DNA of 60,000 bases, from positions 64,001 through 124,000 of the forward strand of contig RPFO01001898.1 in assembly GCA_009746045.1 (NCBI GenBank), given 5' to 3'. Positions 1-9,610 of this stretch are shown here, one piece after another. Under the pieces are notes generated by a model, which did not search any database, was not told where the DNA came from, and worked only from the letters and a program-made list of their open reading frames with translations. The DNA comes from Mesostigma viride. Lineage: Eukaryota; Streptophyta; Mesostigmatophyceae; Mesostigmatales; Mesostigmataceae. The translations under genes and the position numbers were made by a program. Position 1 is the stretch's first letter. Every line of letters starts with the position of its first letter.

Positions 1-1
1 C

Positions 2-356
2 AATGAGGGCCAGCCTGGCATGTTGTTAGATTGGTACTCGCGCTTGCACAGCCGCATTGCCACTAGCCCCAACACGGCTGAATGCCGGGGCATTGTTTCA
101 GCTATCTCACATGGCATGTGGCTGCGGTACTTGCTGGGTTGGGTATTTGGCTCGTGTGGGTTCACTCTTCACTGGACTAGCACGGTGCACACTGACTCAC
201 AAAGTTGTTTGGCCTTCCTTGACAATCCCTATGCGCGGTCACAGGACGTTGATTACCTCGTACTCGCTGAGGCGGCCTCCTGCGTCACGCGTCTCCAGCA
301 CATCGCGGATGAACTCAATCCCGCGGATGCACTCACCAAGGAGGCGCGGGAGGCTG
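2..356 (+). pseudogene. Cop1 copia RNase H, C-terminal part, cut by a nested insertion
   Basis: The frame runs open from the window edge and shows the end of a Ty1/copia RNase H, which degrades the RNA strand of the RNA:DNA hybrid during reverse transcription. Visible are DWYSRLHSR, the acidic AECR position, the TDSQS aspartate and the closing NPADALTK motif. The upstream gag, INT and RT lie left of the window. The coding sequence is interrupted at 356 by the minus-strand Cop2- element. The frame resumes unchanged at 17989 and reaches its natural stop at 18036-18038. An apparent stop at 365-367 lies inside the inserted LTR and is not the original one. Confidence 0.9.
352..356. repeat. Target site duplication GGCTG, left copy (Cop2-)
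   Basis: GGCTG directly abuts the left LTR of Cop2- and recurs at 17984-17988 directly after the right LTR. A 5-bp duplication is usual for LTR retrotransposon integrase. Confidence 0.9.
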
Positions 357-814
357 AGTTGGAATGAGTGAGATGAATGCGAGAGACAACTCACGAAAGC
401 TGAGAATGATGAGGAAGATTGTATTAGCAATAATACAATGAACGCAATGAACGCTGAGGGCTCAGGATGGAACTGGGCAAACTCGGGTGCTGCGGCACTC
501 CCCAGTGCTACGCCTATATGCCTATGGCAGTGCTCACTGCAGCACCTGCCAGTGGACAACTGTACACTGCAATGCCATGCAACCACGTCACTAGCAACCA
601 GCTACACTCGGCCCGTCAGACCCGGCTACACCGGATCTGGCGGGTCGAGCTAGAGCCTAGGAACAGTCTGGCACTAACTGCACGTCAGTCCACATGACGC
701 CTCAGTACCGTACGCCCTGCCGTACTGTACTGAGGTGTCCCGCTCAGCCGCGGTAGGCAATACGCGGCGCGCAGGCCGGAAATCCGTGTGTCAGCCTAAG
801 CATCTCATCTAACT
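357..814 (-). repeat. Cop2- 3' LTR
   Basis: This 458-bp repeat matches 17528-17983 and, inverted, the Cop2+ LTRs at 20794-21263 and 29644-30113. It begins AGTTAGATGAG and ends CCAACT on the minus strand. Compared with its partner it has a 4-bp insertion near 367 and a 2-bp indel near 435. Confidence 0.92.
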
Positions 815-1888
815 CCCATTATGTTTTCCTTTCAGGTTGAAGGCTAGCGACTTCAAGCCTGATCCTGCCCAGCTAGGAGACTGACTCCAAGCTGACTGAG
901 GTGCTGAGCAACTGACACCCATACTGCAACATCTGGACTGAAAAAGATGGGCCCCAGAACTCGTGCAATACTTCTGGTGGCATCAAGTTTAGCTCACTGA
1001 GGCCCGGGGAGTTCCTCCTCCTCGCGAGCTCACAAGGGAGATAGCTATGCCTATCTGCCTATGTATCCAGGGAGTGCATCACCAGCCAAGAGAGCCACTG
1101 TAAAAATGCCAAGGTAAACCGTTTATAAGAGGTTCCATATGGTTCCATCATCATCGCCCACTCAGAAAAAAAACACCCAGCCAGGCTGGGTCAACTGAGG
1201 TCAGGTCACCTGCAACCTGATGAGTGACAGTAGTCAGGTTTATTGCACCCTGCACTGTCCACGTTGCACCTGCACAACATGTGAGGACCAGCCACCCCTG
1301 CCCTGCACAGTGGTGGCTGAAGTCCTAGTGACAGGTGACAGGAATATTTCATCCTGGACCTGTCCACGTTGCACCTGCACAACGTGGGGGGACCAGCCAC
1401 CCCTGCCCTGCACAGTGGTGACTGAAGTCCTGGTGACAGGTGACAGGAATATTGCAGCCTGCACCTGTGCTGATCACATTGTACTAGACAACATGACAGC
1501 ACCCATGCCTTTACTGCCACTGAACAGTGAGGCCAGGTGGCCCAGGAGGCCCACAGTGAACTGTGGTCCTGGGAGACCACCTGTCAAGGGAGGGTTGACC
1601 CTCCACTTGAATGGGAGGCACCTGAGCCACTGAGCTCAAGACCTATCCACCAAGGCATACAACCCTAATGGATAAAGAGTGTGAGATACATCCCCTGCCC
1701 ACCTATGAAGGTGAGCAGCACGAAATTCCATGGTGTGTGAAAAATCAAAACAGATTTTATTGGCATAGGGCACGCAGATGCATAAAAACAGACTCCAACC
1801 AACCCCCCTTGCTGGAAGCACAACCTGCCCCTTGGACCTGCCCAAGGGGTACTGGGTTACCTAGGCGGCCCTGGTTAACAGGACCCTG
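815..1888 (-). other. Cop2- 3' untranslated region
   Basis: This is the non-coding stretch between the RNase H stop and the 3' LTR. Next to the LTR it contains a purine-rich primer-like tract (plus-strand complement 815-835). It also contains 105-bp tandem repeats (1257-1466). Apparent short ORFs here follow the repeat and are not conserved as protein. Confidence 0.8.
1257..1466. repeat. Two 105-bp tandem repeats in Cop2- 3' UTR
   Basis: The units start at GTCCACGTTGCACCTGCAC (1257) and again at 1362. The homologous region of Cop2+ (28985-29222) also has repeated units, so the repeat belongs to the family rather than to this copy. Confidence 0.85.
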
Positions 1889-3630
1889 CTAGGCGTCCCC
1901 CCGATGGAGCAGGGTTGCCTGCTTGCCATACGGGTTCATCAGGTGGTACAACAGCTGATATTGATCAGCTGCCTGCTGAGGCACTTTAGTAAGTGCGTCA
2001 GCAGCGCTGTGTTTGTCCTCCACGTGACGGGTGGACTCCCAGTAGGTGGACTCCTGTTTAAGGACCACCCAGTCAAGATCAGTGTGTACAGCATAGGGGT
2101 TAGCAAGGAAGCTGAGGACTGACTGACTGTCAGTGAGCAAGTGTGCCACCACCCCAGCACTGCTGCCTGCTTGCATCTGCAACCAAACCAGCACATGATT
2201 CAAGTACCTGGCATGAAGCACTGCTGACACCACTGCCCTGCACTCAGCAGCATTGCTGCTGACAGCCTTGCGTCTATGCAACCGGCTGTACCATGAAATG
2301 AGAGACAAGGGTGCATCATCATTCTGCACAAAATACAAGCCTGACTCCCTTGCCTGCAACTTGGTAATCTGCCTGGACTCCATGGAACTATCCATCATGG
2401 CTTGGATGTGAATGGTTTTGTGGAGATCCAAGGAATGCAAGATAAGGGGAGGGCCTTCCTGGAGAGTTTTGGTGATGGCTTTGTGACCTACTTGCATCAA
2501 GACATCATCATCAACTCTGCTAAACACAGCCAGGTGAGGTGCACAAGTTGAACACAACCGGCCCCAGCTTGCCTCTAATGGTGGGACAGGCACCAGGTTT
2601 GATTTTGGTTTGCAGAACCTTCAAGCAACTGTGCATGTAATCATTGGGAGAGTAAAGTGCACACACCCACTGGTTTTGATGCTGCTGGAGTTGTAACATT
2701 GTGCCACAAAATTTTATGGCAGTGGTGCCCAGCTCTACTTGCTTGCCAATCTCAAAGTGCTGTGACACTTGTTGAATAAAATAATCTACAGCACGCCTTG
2801 GCCCAGCAATCAGCTGATCATCCCCATGCCACACAAAGGTGAGTATGCCGTGAGGATGTGGGACCACAAAGAAGCAAGGGTCTATGTCATCATATCTAGC
2901 CCCTAGCTTTTCAAACACAGCCTGAGCTGACATCCTGAAAATGCGAGGAGCTGATTGCAGCCCTTCAACACCTATGTTAGCTTTCATGTACTGCTGAGGG
3001 ATGTGTTTTGCCCAGACTCTGGGAGTGGAGACTACATACACCTGACCATGCCACACTTGTTGTGCTATTTCAGGGGAGCCTTTCAAGAAAGCCCTTTTAA
3101 TGTCTGTATCCTTACATACATAGTCATCCCCGTCATTGAGATGACCCACAAAGACAGACAGCAAGATTTTTAGAGAGGTTTGCTGAATGCTGGCGTGTAC
3201 AACTCTGCCTCTGTCAGATCAGTGGTGCCCTTGAACTCTGTCACACAAGGTCTAGCATGGAAAATGACTGACCCATCTGCTGCTGGCTTATGTTTGCACA
3301 CAAACTTCAGGCGCAAGTGCTTGCACCCTGCAGGCTTTTTGTCAATAGGTGTGACAGGTGGAGTGTGAGAGGGGCTAAGAGGATCTGGCACTACCCATTC
3401 TTCCCTGGCCTTGTTGAAGGCCTCCACCCATTTTAGGAAACCTACTATGTGTGTGCGACAGTCTTGCTCTATCTGTTCATAAGAAAGAGGAGACATTTTT
3501 GCCACATCATGCTTGCCCAATCCAAAGGAGGTGGGATGAAGTTTTTGGTTATGAACCAAGTCTGCCACACAAGGTTCTTGCCCTGGGGCATACTTGGGGG
3601 TAGCAAATTTTACAGAAGCAATGTTTGTGT
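1889..3630 (-). pseudogene. Cop2- reverse transcriptase and RNase H, frameshifted
   Basis: On the minus strand the region encodes copia RT (N-terminal part 3568-3170, core 3164-2560) and RNase H (to 1889). Visible RT landmarks are DIKRAFLKGS with the first catalytic Asp and FVWHGDDQLIAGP, where HGDD replaces the usual copia YVDD. RNase H shows MMDSSMES, AAECRAV, LLTDSQSV and SAADALTK. Frame breaks lie near 3170 and 2560 relative to Cop2+; both look like single-base indels. The RT is separated from the protease-like part by the DIRS insertion at 3631. Confidence 0.9.
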
Positions 3631-3631
3631 G

Positions 3632-4014
3632 AATCGGGGTTCTCTGAACATAGTTTCTTTATAGTGATACGGAAGGGGAGCCGCTGATGCTAGGTGAAAT
3701 AGAGCTGGGTGATGTGATCGTAATAAGGTTGATTAGGCTTCTAGTGTACAAGTATTACGGATGATATGGCCTAATTGTTGCGGCCCATACCTTGACGGTG
3801 TGCTGAGTACCTTGACGACGGATTTTTGCGTCTAGGTTCTCCTAGCAGATCTGTGATTGCGGACGGGTTTGCAACAAGCAATATCTGAAGTAAAACTTGA
3901 CGGCTAAAACTGTTTAGAGGCCGTTGCCGGATCTGGCCGTTGGTAGAGAGCCGTTGGCCTTGAAACACGATAAAAGCTCATGCTCACCTAGCTCATGGCG
4001 GTCTCTTTTGTTTT
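3632..4014 (+). repeat. DIRS split repeat A1 (left end)
   Basis: This 383-bp repeat begins AATCGGGGTTCTCTGAACAT and matches A2 at 8481-8861 apart from a 2-bp indel near 3979. It lies upstream of ORF1 and probably carries the promoter (inference). Confidence 0.92.
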
Positions 4015-4085
4015 AACGAAGGCGGCGACAGGGGTCAGGGGCAGCGTAGCTGACGCCCGGAATTCCTTTCTGCAAAGCGGCTGGG

Positions 4086-5147
4086 ATGCCGAAGCCCGGG
4101 CGGAAGCCAGGTTCGACAGGTGCTGGGAAGCAATTACCGAAAGCTAATCCCGAGGTGCCGACAGCTACTAAACAGACGGGAAAGGGCCGACTAGGCTGGC
4201 CGACGCAGAAGAAAAGGCTCCATCAGGAGCTCTCCACTTGCTCGGGCCTGCCTGAAGTGTGCGCTGCCTTTGAGGCGGTCCTCGGGACCGACTGGGTAAC
4301 TACTGTCAGCCGGTGGTCTGCGGCCCAGCTGGAGTCCGTCGTTGGACTGCTGGTCGACCACGTGGACGGGCCTGAAATTCTGGCAGCAGCGGACCCAAAC
4401 GAAGCGCTAGTGGCAGCCCTCCAAAGCGCCCGGGACTTGGCGGACTCGGACGAAGAGGAGATGCAGCCACCACGCCGGCCCACGAAAGGGGCGAAAAAGG
4501 GGACGAAAAAAGTCGGAAGCCCAGCCCCGAGCAAGGGAAAGGCCGCGGGGGATGTGAGGGAGCAGCTCTTGGAGCTGGCGGCTATTATTGGCAAGCAGGG
4601 GCAGGCGGGCAAAGAAGAGGAGGAGGAGGAGGAGGAGTCCGAGGAAGAGGATTTCCTGACGAAATTGAAGGATGCGCTGGCCGGGGCAGATGGGGCTTCC
4701 AGGAAGCCGAAAAAGACCAAAGGGGTGACGCTGCCCACTCGAGCACAAGTGGTGAATTGGAGGGTGCAAGAGAGAGTGCTCCCCGAGGTGCTCGAGGATG
4801 CCAACGACAATGGAGGGGGGATAAAGAGTTGGATCATGGCTACTCGCCAAGGGGGGTGGAGGAACCAGGAAAGCAGGAAGGTGGTCATGAACATCGCCCT
4901 GGCCATGGACACACTCTTCAAGGAGTTGGGGCCGGCAGCCGGGGAGTTGGCTGGGGTAGAGTATCTCATGAGGGTGGTGGCAGCCATGCTCCTAGTGGAG
5001 AGCCAGGGGTCAGGAGGGTGGAAGGTGGCTGGCCACCTCCTTGCTCTCAAGGAAGATGCCTCCTTGGTGAGCAACCCGGCCATGAAGATGGCCCTGCAAA
5101 GCGCCACGATGATGGAGAAGCTGGGCAAGGCCCAGCAAACCAAGTAA
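4086..5147 (+). CDS. DIRS ORF1, gag-like protein
   Basis: A 353-residue protein begins at ATG 4086, 71 bp after A1, and ends 47 bp before the proposed start of ORF2. It opens with a basic low-complexity stretch (PKPGRKPGSTGAGK). It has an acidic run of glutamates about residues 175-190 and a mostly helical C-terminal third. No zinc knuckle or enzyme motif is seen. In DIRS elements the first ORF is the gag-like structural protein, so that role is inferred from position. An antisense frame over the same interval is a shadow caused by codon bias. Confidence 0.75.
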   Translation: MPKPGRKPGSTGAGKQLPKANPEVPTATKQTGKGRLGWPTQKKRLHQELSTCSGLPEVCAAFEAVLGTDWVTTVSRWSAAQLESVVGLLVDHVDGPEILAAADPNEALVAALQSARDLADSDEEEMQPPRRPTKGAKKGTKKVGSPAPSKGKAAGDVREQLLELAAIIGKQGQAGKEEEEEEEESEEEDFLTKLKDALAGADGASRKPKKTKGVTLPTRAQVVNWRVQERVLPEVLEDANDNGGGIKSWIMATRQGGWRNQESRKVVMNIALAMDTLFKELGPAAGELAGVEYLMRVVAAMLLVESQGSGGWKVAGHLLALKEDASLVSNPAMKMALQSATMMEKLGKAQQTK

Positions 5148-5194
5148 ACACCGAAAGGGTAAACCGCTCCCCCTTCCCACTGCCTCTTCCTACA

Positions 5195-8100
5195 ATGCCT
5201 CTAAGCACTACGTGGGGGAGAGTGAGGTCAGCACGCAGACGCCAGCGTGCAACTCGCCGCCGCCGGACCTTCACTCTACAACACAAGGTGATTACGTGGT
5301 TGAATTGGCTATGGCACGGGGGGGCAGACCCTCCGCCTAAATCTGGAGGCGCGTGCTCCAGAGGAACGGCGGAGGCCCTGAAAAGGGTCAAGAAGCACTG
5401 CGAGTGGTACAGTCGCCGCGTAACCGGCGTTGCGACAGGCCCCACAGAAGGAAGTGATCTAATCTATGGGAAATGTAATAAGTATGAACAACTTGTGGCG
5501 GAGCGGGTGAGTCTGCCGAAGCGCGAGGTGGCAGGAAAGGCGAAGCTGCTGGATTTGCTGGCGCTACGACCTAGTTGGCGAGAGGTGTACGCGAGCGAGG
5601 CCAACTGCATCAAGCCGGAGGTGGCTGCCAGTGCGAGGTATTGGAATGTACCTGCCCCCAGCCGAGGGTGCACCATGGCGGAGTGGGGCAAGTTGATGGG
5701 GAGGGCAGCGGACGTGGGGATGGTGGAGTTCCGAGAGACGCGGCCAAAGTGGGTAGACGGATGTTTTGGGGTGGCCAAAGGAGTGGGGGAGTTAAGGCTC
5801 ATTGTGAATAAGAAGTTGGGGAACGCACTGTGGGTGGACCCCACTAAGACGGTGTTACCCCACCTGGGCATATACTCGGAGGTCTATATCAAGGGTCGGT
5901 GCTACACGGCCAAGAGCGATCTGGTCTCGTATTACTATACCATCCAAGTGCCGGAGTGGTGGTGGGATTATCAAGGGCTACCTGATGTGTGGTCCACCGA
6001 TGTCGGGCTGCCGGGGCGGCGGAGGAGGGTGTGGCCAGTGCTGAAAGTGCTGGCCATGGGGCACTCCCACGCTGTAGCGCTAGGGGAAGCCATCCATGAG
6101 ATGGTCCTCTATGCCACGGGCGCTTTGGATCCTAGACGGCAGGTGAACCGCCTCACAAGTGTAGGGGAGCTGACCGTGCTTCGGAATGCATGGGGTAACC
6201 CAACCGCCCTAGCCATCGAGTACAAGGAGGAGAGCACGAGGGAGATGCAAATCGACCTTGAGGACCCCCCTGCCCCTATGGTATCCATCACTATTGATGA
6301 CCTGGTGGTCAGCAATGGGCGCACGTGCGAGGCGGTGAATCGCTTAATCGCGAGTGCTATTGAAGACGGGTACGCGCCTAACAACCTTGTGCCCTCCAAG
6401 GACAAGACGATCATGGCTAGCCCGGAGGGGGAGGACGAGCTAGAAGCTCTGGGTGTTGTTCACCGGCGGGATGGGGTGTTGGAGCCGACAGCTAAGCAGC
6501 TCACCCTTGTGGTTGCGCACACTCGTGTACTCCTCGAGAGGGGACGCGCTACCGCTGAGGCGCTGGCGGCCGTCGTGGGCCGGTGGGTGTGGCTGCAGAT
6601 GCTCAGCCGCACTTGCTTGTCCATATGGCAGCAGAGTTTTAAGTTCATCAACCTCAAGGGGTGGGGCCAGCGAACGCGACCTTTGTGGCAAGGTGTGCGC
6701 GATGAGCTCGAGTGTGCCATGGCGTTGGCCCCCATGCTCCGTGTGGACCGGGGGGCTGCCCTGGCTCCGGTGGTGGTGGCCTCGGATGCGTCTAGTTTTG
6801 GGCAGGGGGTTGTCTACGCTGAGATGGCCCCAGCTGAGGTGACGGAATTAGCTCGGGCCCGGGAGGTGCGGGGTTACCCAACCCTCCTCACCCCAGGTGA
6901 GGCCATGTATGCCGGGCCTAGACCCTTGACCAAGGCCGCGGAAAAAGCCATCATCCACGGGCGATGGCGCGTAGGGATCAAGAGTCGCTGGCGCGATTCG
7001 ACCATGCACATCAACGAGAAGGAAGTGCGGGCCGCTGTGAAGGGGGTGGAGCGCTCGGCCCGGAACCTCGGAACATGGGGTAAGCGGGTGGTGAGGTTAG
7101 TGGACTCCACTGCCGCTTTGGGCTGCTTGGCTAAAGGGCGTTCCTCTTCTTACCGGTTAAACAAGCAATGCCGCCGGTTGTGCGCTCTTACGTTGGTCAC
7201 CGGCAGCCGCTCACAATGGGTCTGGACGCCAAGTGAGCTTCAGCCTGCGGATGGGCCTTCGCGGGGGCTTTCCATGGCTGCCTCGGTGGCCGGGTGGGTC
7301 CGCGATTTGACTCGCGAGGGTGTTCATCCCAATCCCGGGCCTCGGCTTGGCGCTAGCTACTTGACCCTTCTTGAGGGCAAGGTGAAGCCGGCTACTTTGA
7401 TGGTTTACCATCGGGGTCTCAGGTCCTTTTTCGCATGGTGGGCGAGCCGGCGGGGTCGGGTTGGCAGCTTGTTGCGCGGCTTGACGATAGAGGAATACTA
7501 TTGCGAGTATGTCGCTTGGGCGCACTCACGGTGTTACAGCCGCCAGTTGTGTGTCAATGCGCTTATGGGCCTGAATTTGTACTTCCCCCGGGAGGTGCGG
7601 GATTGGGCCTTGGCACGAAGTGTTTTGGCTGGCTGGCGCACGTTGGCACCCCCTCGTGCCCCCCCCCCCATTCCATGGGAGGCTTCATTTGCGCTTGCTT
7701 GTACTATGGTGCTCCAGCGGCAGCCTCGTGCGGCTATGATGGTCATCGTTATTTTCCAACAATACCTGCGGGTATCGGAGGCGCTCAACCTGTTGGTCGG
7801 CCATGTGAGCTTGCAGCCTGATGTTCGGTTGCGGGGTTCGCAGCGGGGCGCCTTGTTGTTGATGTCAGCTAAGACGGCTAAGGGGGAGGTGCAGTCTGTG
7901 GTGATCGAGGATGTCATGACTGAGACCCTCTTGCGGGCTTGTATGCGTGGCAAGGCGGCCTGGGAGCGGGTGTTCCCTTACGATTATGCCCAGTTCAGCC
8001 GGGTTTGGCATCAGGCCACGCAAGCTTTGGGGGTCGACACGGTGTTTACCATTCACGGGCTGCGGCATGGGGGGGCTACCTATGATTTTTTGCGGCAGCG

Positions 8101-8272
8101 CAGCATGGCTGATATTCAGCATCGGGGTCGCTGGCGCAGCAGCAAAACTGTCGCCCACTATGTGGGATTGCACCGGAGCTTGGCCCTCACCCTTCCTGAC
8201 GCCCTGGTTCGGGCTATCGCCGCCTGCCCCCCGCGCATTTGGCGGAGCGTCTTTTCTCTGCCTTCCTCTTAA
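5195..8272 (+). CDS. DIRS ORF2: reverse transcriptase - RNase H - tyrosine recombinase polyprotein
   Basis: I take ATG 5195 as start; the open frame extends back to 4757 but only from non-ATG codons and overlapping ORF1. The 1025-residue product has RT with catalytic Asp242 (SDLVSYYYTI) and TIDDLVVS (Asp368/369, the YxDD position). RNase H follows with Asp531 (SDASSFGQG), Glu608, Asp637 and ADGPSR (Asp686). A VHPNPGP motif lies at about 710-716. The tyrosine recombinase (about 720-1025) has Arg859 (YLRVSEAL), His954/Arg957 (IHGLRHGG) and nucleophile Tyr989 (VAHYVG). All catalytic residues are present. The protein would copy the RNA and integrate circular DNA. No methyltransferase domain is seen, unlike DIRS1. 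Confidence 0.93.
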   Translation: MPLSTTWGRVRSARRRQRATRRRRTFTLQHKVITWLNWLWHGGADPPPKSGGACSRGTAEALKRVKKHCEWYSRRVTGVATGPTEGSDLIYGKCNKYEQLVAERVSLPKREVAGKAKLLDLLALRPSWREVYASEANCIKPEVAASARYWNVPAPSRGCTMAEWGKLMGRAADVGMVEFRETRPKWVDGCFGVAKGVGELRLIVNKKLGNALWVDPTKTVLPHLGIYSEVYIKGRCYTAKSDLVSYYYTIQVPEWWWDYQGLPDVWSTDVGLPGRRRRVWPVLKVLAMGHSHAVALGEAIHEMVLYATGALDPRRQVNRLTSVGELTVLRNAWGNPTALAIEYKEESTREMQIDLEDPPAPMVSITIDDLVVSNGRTCEAVNRLIASAIEDGYAPNNLVPSKDKTIMASPEGEDELEALGVVHRRDGVLEPTAKQLTLVVAHTRVLLERGRATAEALAAVVGRWVWLQMLSRTCLSIWQQSFKFINLKGWGQRTRPLWQGVRDELECAMALAPMLRVDRGAALAPVVVASDASSFGQGVVYAEMAPAEVTELARAREVRGYPTLLTPGEAMYAGPRPLTKAAEKAIIHGRWRVGIKSRWRDSTMHINEKEVRAAVKGVERSARNLGTWGKRVVRLVDSTAALGCLAKGRSSSYRLNKQCRRLCALTLVTGSRSQWVWTPSELQPADGPSRGLSMAASVAGWVRDLTREGVHPNPGPRLGASYLTLLEGKVKPATLMVYHRGLRSFFAWWASRRGRVGSLLRGLTIEEYYCEYVAWAHSRCYSRQLCVNALMGLNLYFPREVRDWALARSVLAGWRTLAPPRAPPPIPWEASFALACTMVLQRQPRAAMMVIVIFQQYLRVSEALNLLVGHVSLQPDVRLRGSQRGALLLMSAKTAKGEVQSVVIEDVMTETLLRACMRGKAAWERVFPYDYAQFSRVWHQATQALGVDTVFTIHGLRHGGATYDFLRQRSMADIQHRGRWRSSKTVAHYVGLHRSLALTLPDALVRAIAACPPRIWRSVFSLPSS

Positions 8273-8348
8273 GTTCCCTTCATTCTTGTCTTATGCGTCC
8301 ACCGGTTTTTGTTTTGCCCCTGGCTTGGGTCGCCAGGGAGGGATGTAA

Positions 8349-8480
8349 GGGTAAGGCTAGCCTTTTTGGACATAAAGTGTTCCCATGGGTAAGGATGGCC
8401 AGTTGAGGGCCACTTCCCGATGTGCTCTACTTATTGTTTTAATAAAGAGTCTGGTTACCCTGGAGTTCCACGGTTAATAG
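8349..8480 (+). repeat. DIRS split repeat B1
   Basis: This 132-bp repeat follows ORF2 by 76 bp and matches B2 (8895-9026) with one difference noticed. It contains AATAAAG near its end, a possible polyadenylation signal. It joins A2 directly, giving the circle-junction sequence GTTAATAGAATCGG. Confidence 0.92.
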
Positions 8481-8861
8481 AATCGGGGTTCTCTGAACAT
8501 AGTTTCTTTATAGTGATACGGAAGGGGAGCCGCTGATGCTAGGTGAAATAGAGCTGGGTGATGTGATCGTAATAAGGTTGATTAGGCTTCTAGTGTACAA
8601 GTATTACGGATGATATGGCCTAATTGTTGCGGCCCATACCTTGACGGTGTGCTGAGTACCTTGACGACGGATTTTTGCGTCTAGGTTCTCCTAGCAGATC
8701 TGTGATTGCGGACGGGTTTGCAACAAGCAATATCTGAAGTAAAACTTGACGGCTAAAACTGTTTAGAGGCCGTTGCCGGATCTGGCCGTTGGTAGAGAGC
8801 CGTTGGCCTTGAAACACGATAAAAGCTTGCTCACCTAGCTCATGGCGGTCTCTTTTGTTTT
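8481..8861 (+). repeat. DIRS split repeat A2
   Basis: This is a 381-bp copy of A1 directly abutting B1. A 33-bp C-rich spacer (8862-8894) separates it from B2. It is the internal template piece of the split direct repeat arrangement. Confidence 0.92.
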
Positions 8862-8894
8862 CCCCCCCCCCCTCCCTGTGTGTTGCCTGTTTGG

Positions 8895-9026
8895 GGGTAA
8901 GGCTAGCCTTTTTGGACATAAAGTGTTCCCATGGGTAAGGATGGCCAGTTGAGGGCCACTTCCCGATGTGCTCTACTCATTGTTTTAATAAAGAGTCTGG
9001 TTACCCTGGAGTTCCACGGTTAATAG
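8895..9026 (+). repeat. DIRS split repeat B2 (right end)
   Basis: This copy of B1 ends at the junction GTTAATAG, after which Cop2- sequence resumes (AAGAAGTTTTTG). Confidence 0.92.
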
Positions 9027-9147
9027 AAGAAGTTTTTGAAGAGAAAATTTGAAATGATTCAGATCAACACCACCCATGTCCTGGATGGCTAGTCTACTAT
9101 CACTGGAGATAATGACACCAGGGTAAGAGAGAAAAGGATCACCCAAT
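9027..9147 (-). pseudogene. Cop2- protease-to-RT linker stranded between two DIRS-type insertions
   Basis: These 121 bp are homologous on the minus strand to Cop2+ 25930-26050. They include the segment after the protease-like ALLG motif and the start of the RT lead-in (MGGVDLNHF). They prove that the two DIRS-type elements integrated independently, 121 bp apart. Confidence 0.88.
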
Positions 9148-9610
9148 CGGATTTCTCTGAAAATAGTTTATTAAACAGAATGCGGGAAAGAAAGGGCCGC
9201 CACAACCTTGTGGCTGTACATGCAGAGAGGCTTGTTAGACGAATGGGGACGACTTGTTGTTTACCGGGGAATCCTACTGGCAACTAGCTTTGCCTTTTGT
9301 AAGTCAGGCGCCGTTTGTTTGAACGGCCGGCCATGTGTGGAATGCTGACGGAAGTTGCGTCATAAAGCTGTAATAAAATCTGATGTAACCAGCACTCACC
9401 AATTGATTGGTGTGCTGCTCGGTTGGGTAGTGTGTTCAGGGTTGCATTCGAAGAGTACACATGGCCTGACAGCTCAGACGTGTGACAGATGAGCTGGCTG
9501 GCTGAATTATTAAATTGTCAGCGTTAGGATATTTCTGGTTTTGCCGTTTTCCATTTTGACGGTAGGCTTGATAAGCATGGTCGGCGGGTTGTGACCCGTA
9601 ATTGTTTCTT
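9148..9610 (+). repeat. Non-autonomous DIRS repeat A1
   Basis: This 463-bp repeat is matched by A2 at 10684-11147 with one substitution noticed (CTCGG versus CTTGG). Confidence 0.9.

Larger units (their letters stand above)
3632..9026 (+). mobile_element. DIRS-order (PAT/TOC-like) tyrosine-recombinase retrotransposon
   Basis: The architecture is A1 - ORF1 - ORF2 - B1 - A2 - B2, the split direct repeat layout known from PAT, Ngaro and TOC-type DIRS elements. A1 (3632-4014) is repeated as A2 (8481-8861), and B1 (8349-8480) as B2 (8895-9026). ORF2 joins RT, RNase H and a tyrosine recombinase; there is no DDE integrase and no protease. Comparison with intact Cop2+ at about 26050 shows the insertion rejoins with no target duplication (one-base difference at the joint), as expected for recombinase-mediated integration of a circle. 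Both ORFs are open and the repeats nearly identical, so the element may be recently active. Confidence 0.93.

Noticed and set aside
365-697. Short ORFs at 438-653 and 467-697, repeated at 17607-17866
   Set aside because: They lie wholly inside the Cop2 LTR and exist in both LTR copies; LTR sequence is not expected to code and the reading frames have no motif.
4223-5143. 306-codon antisense ORF opposite DIRS ORF1
   Set aside because: Shadow of a codon-biased sense gene; composition (Ser/Arg/Ala/Pro) follows the complement and no motif is present.
4757-5194. N-terminal extension of DIRS ORF2 overlapping ORF1
   Set aside because: The extension starts at TTG, overlaps ORF1 in another frame and is low complexity; ATG 5195 fits the spacing after ORF1.
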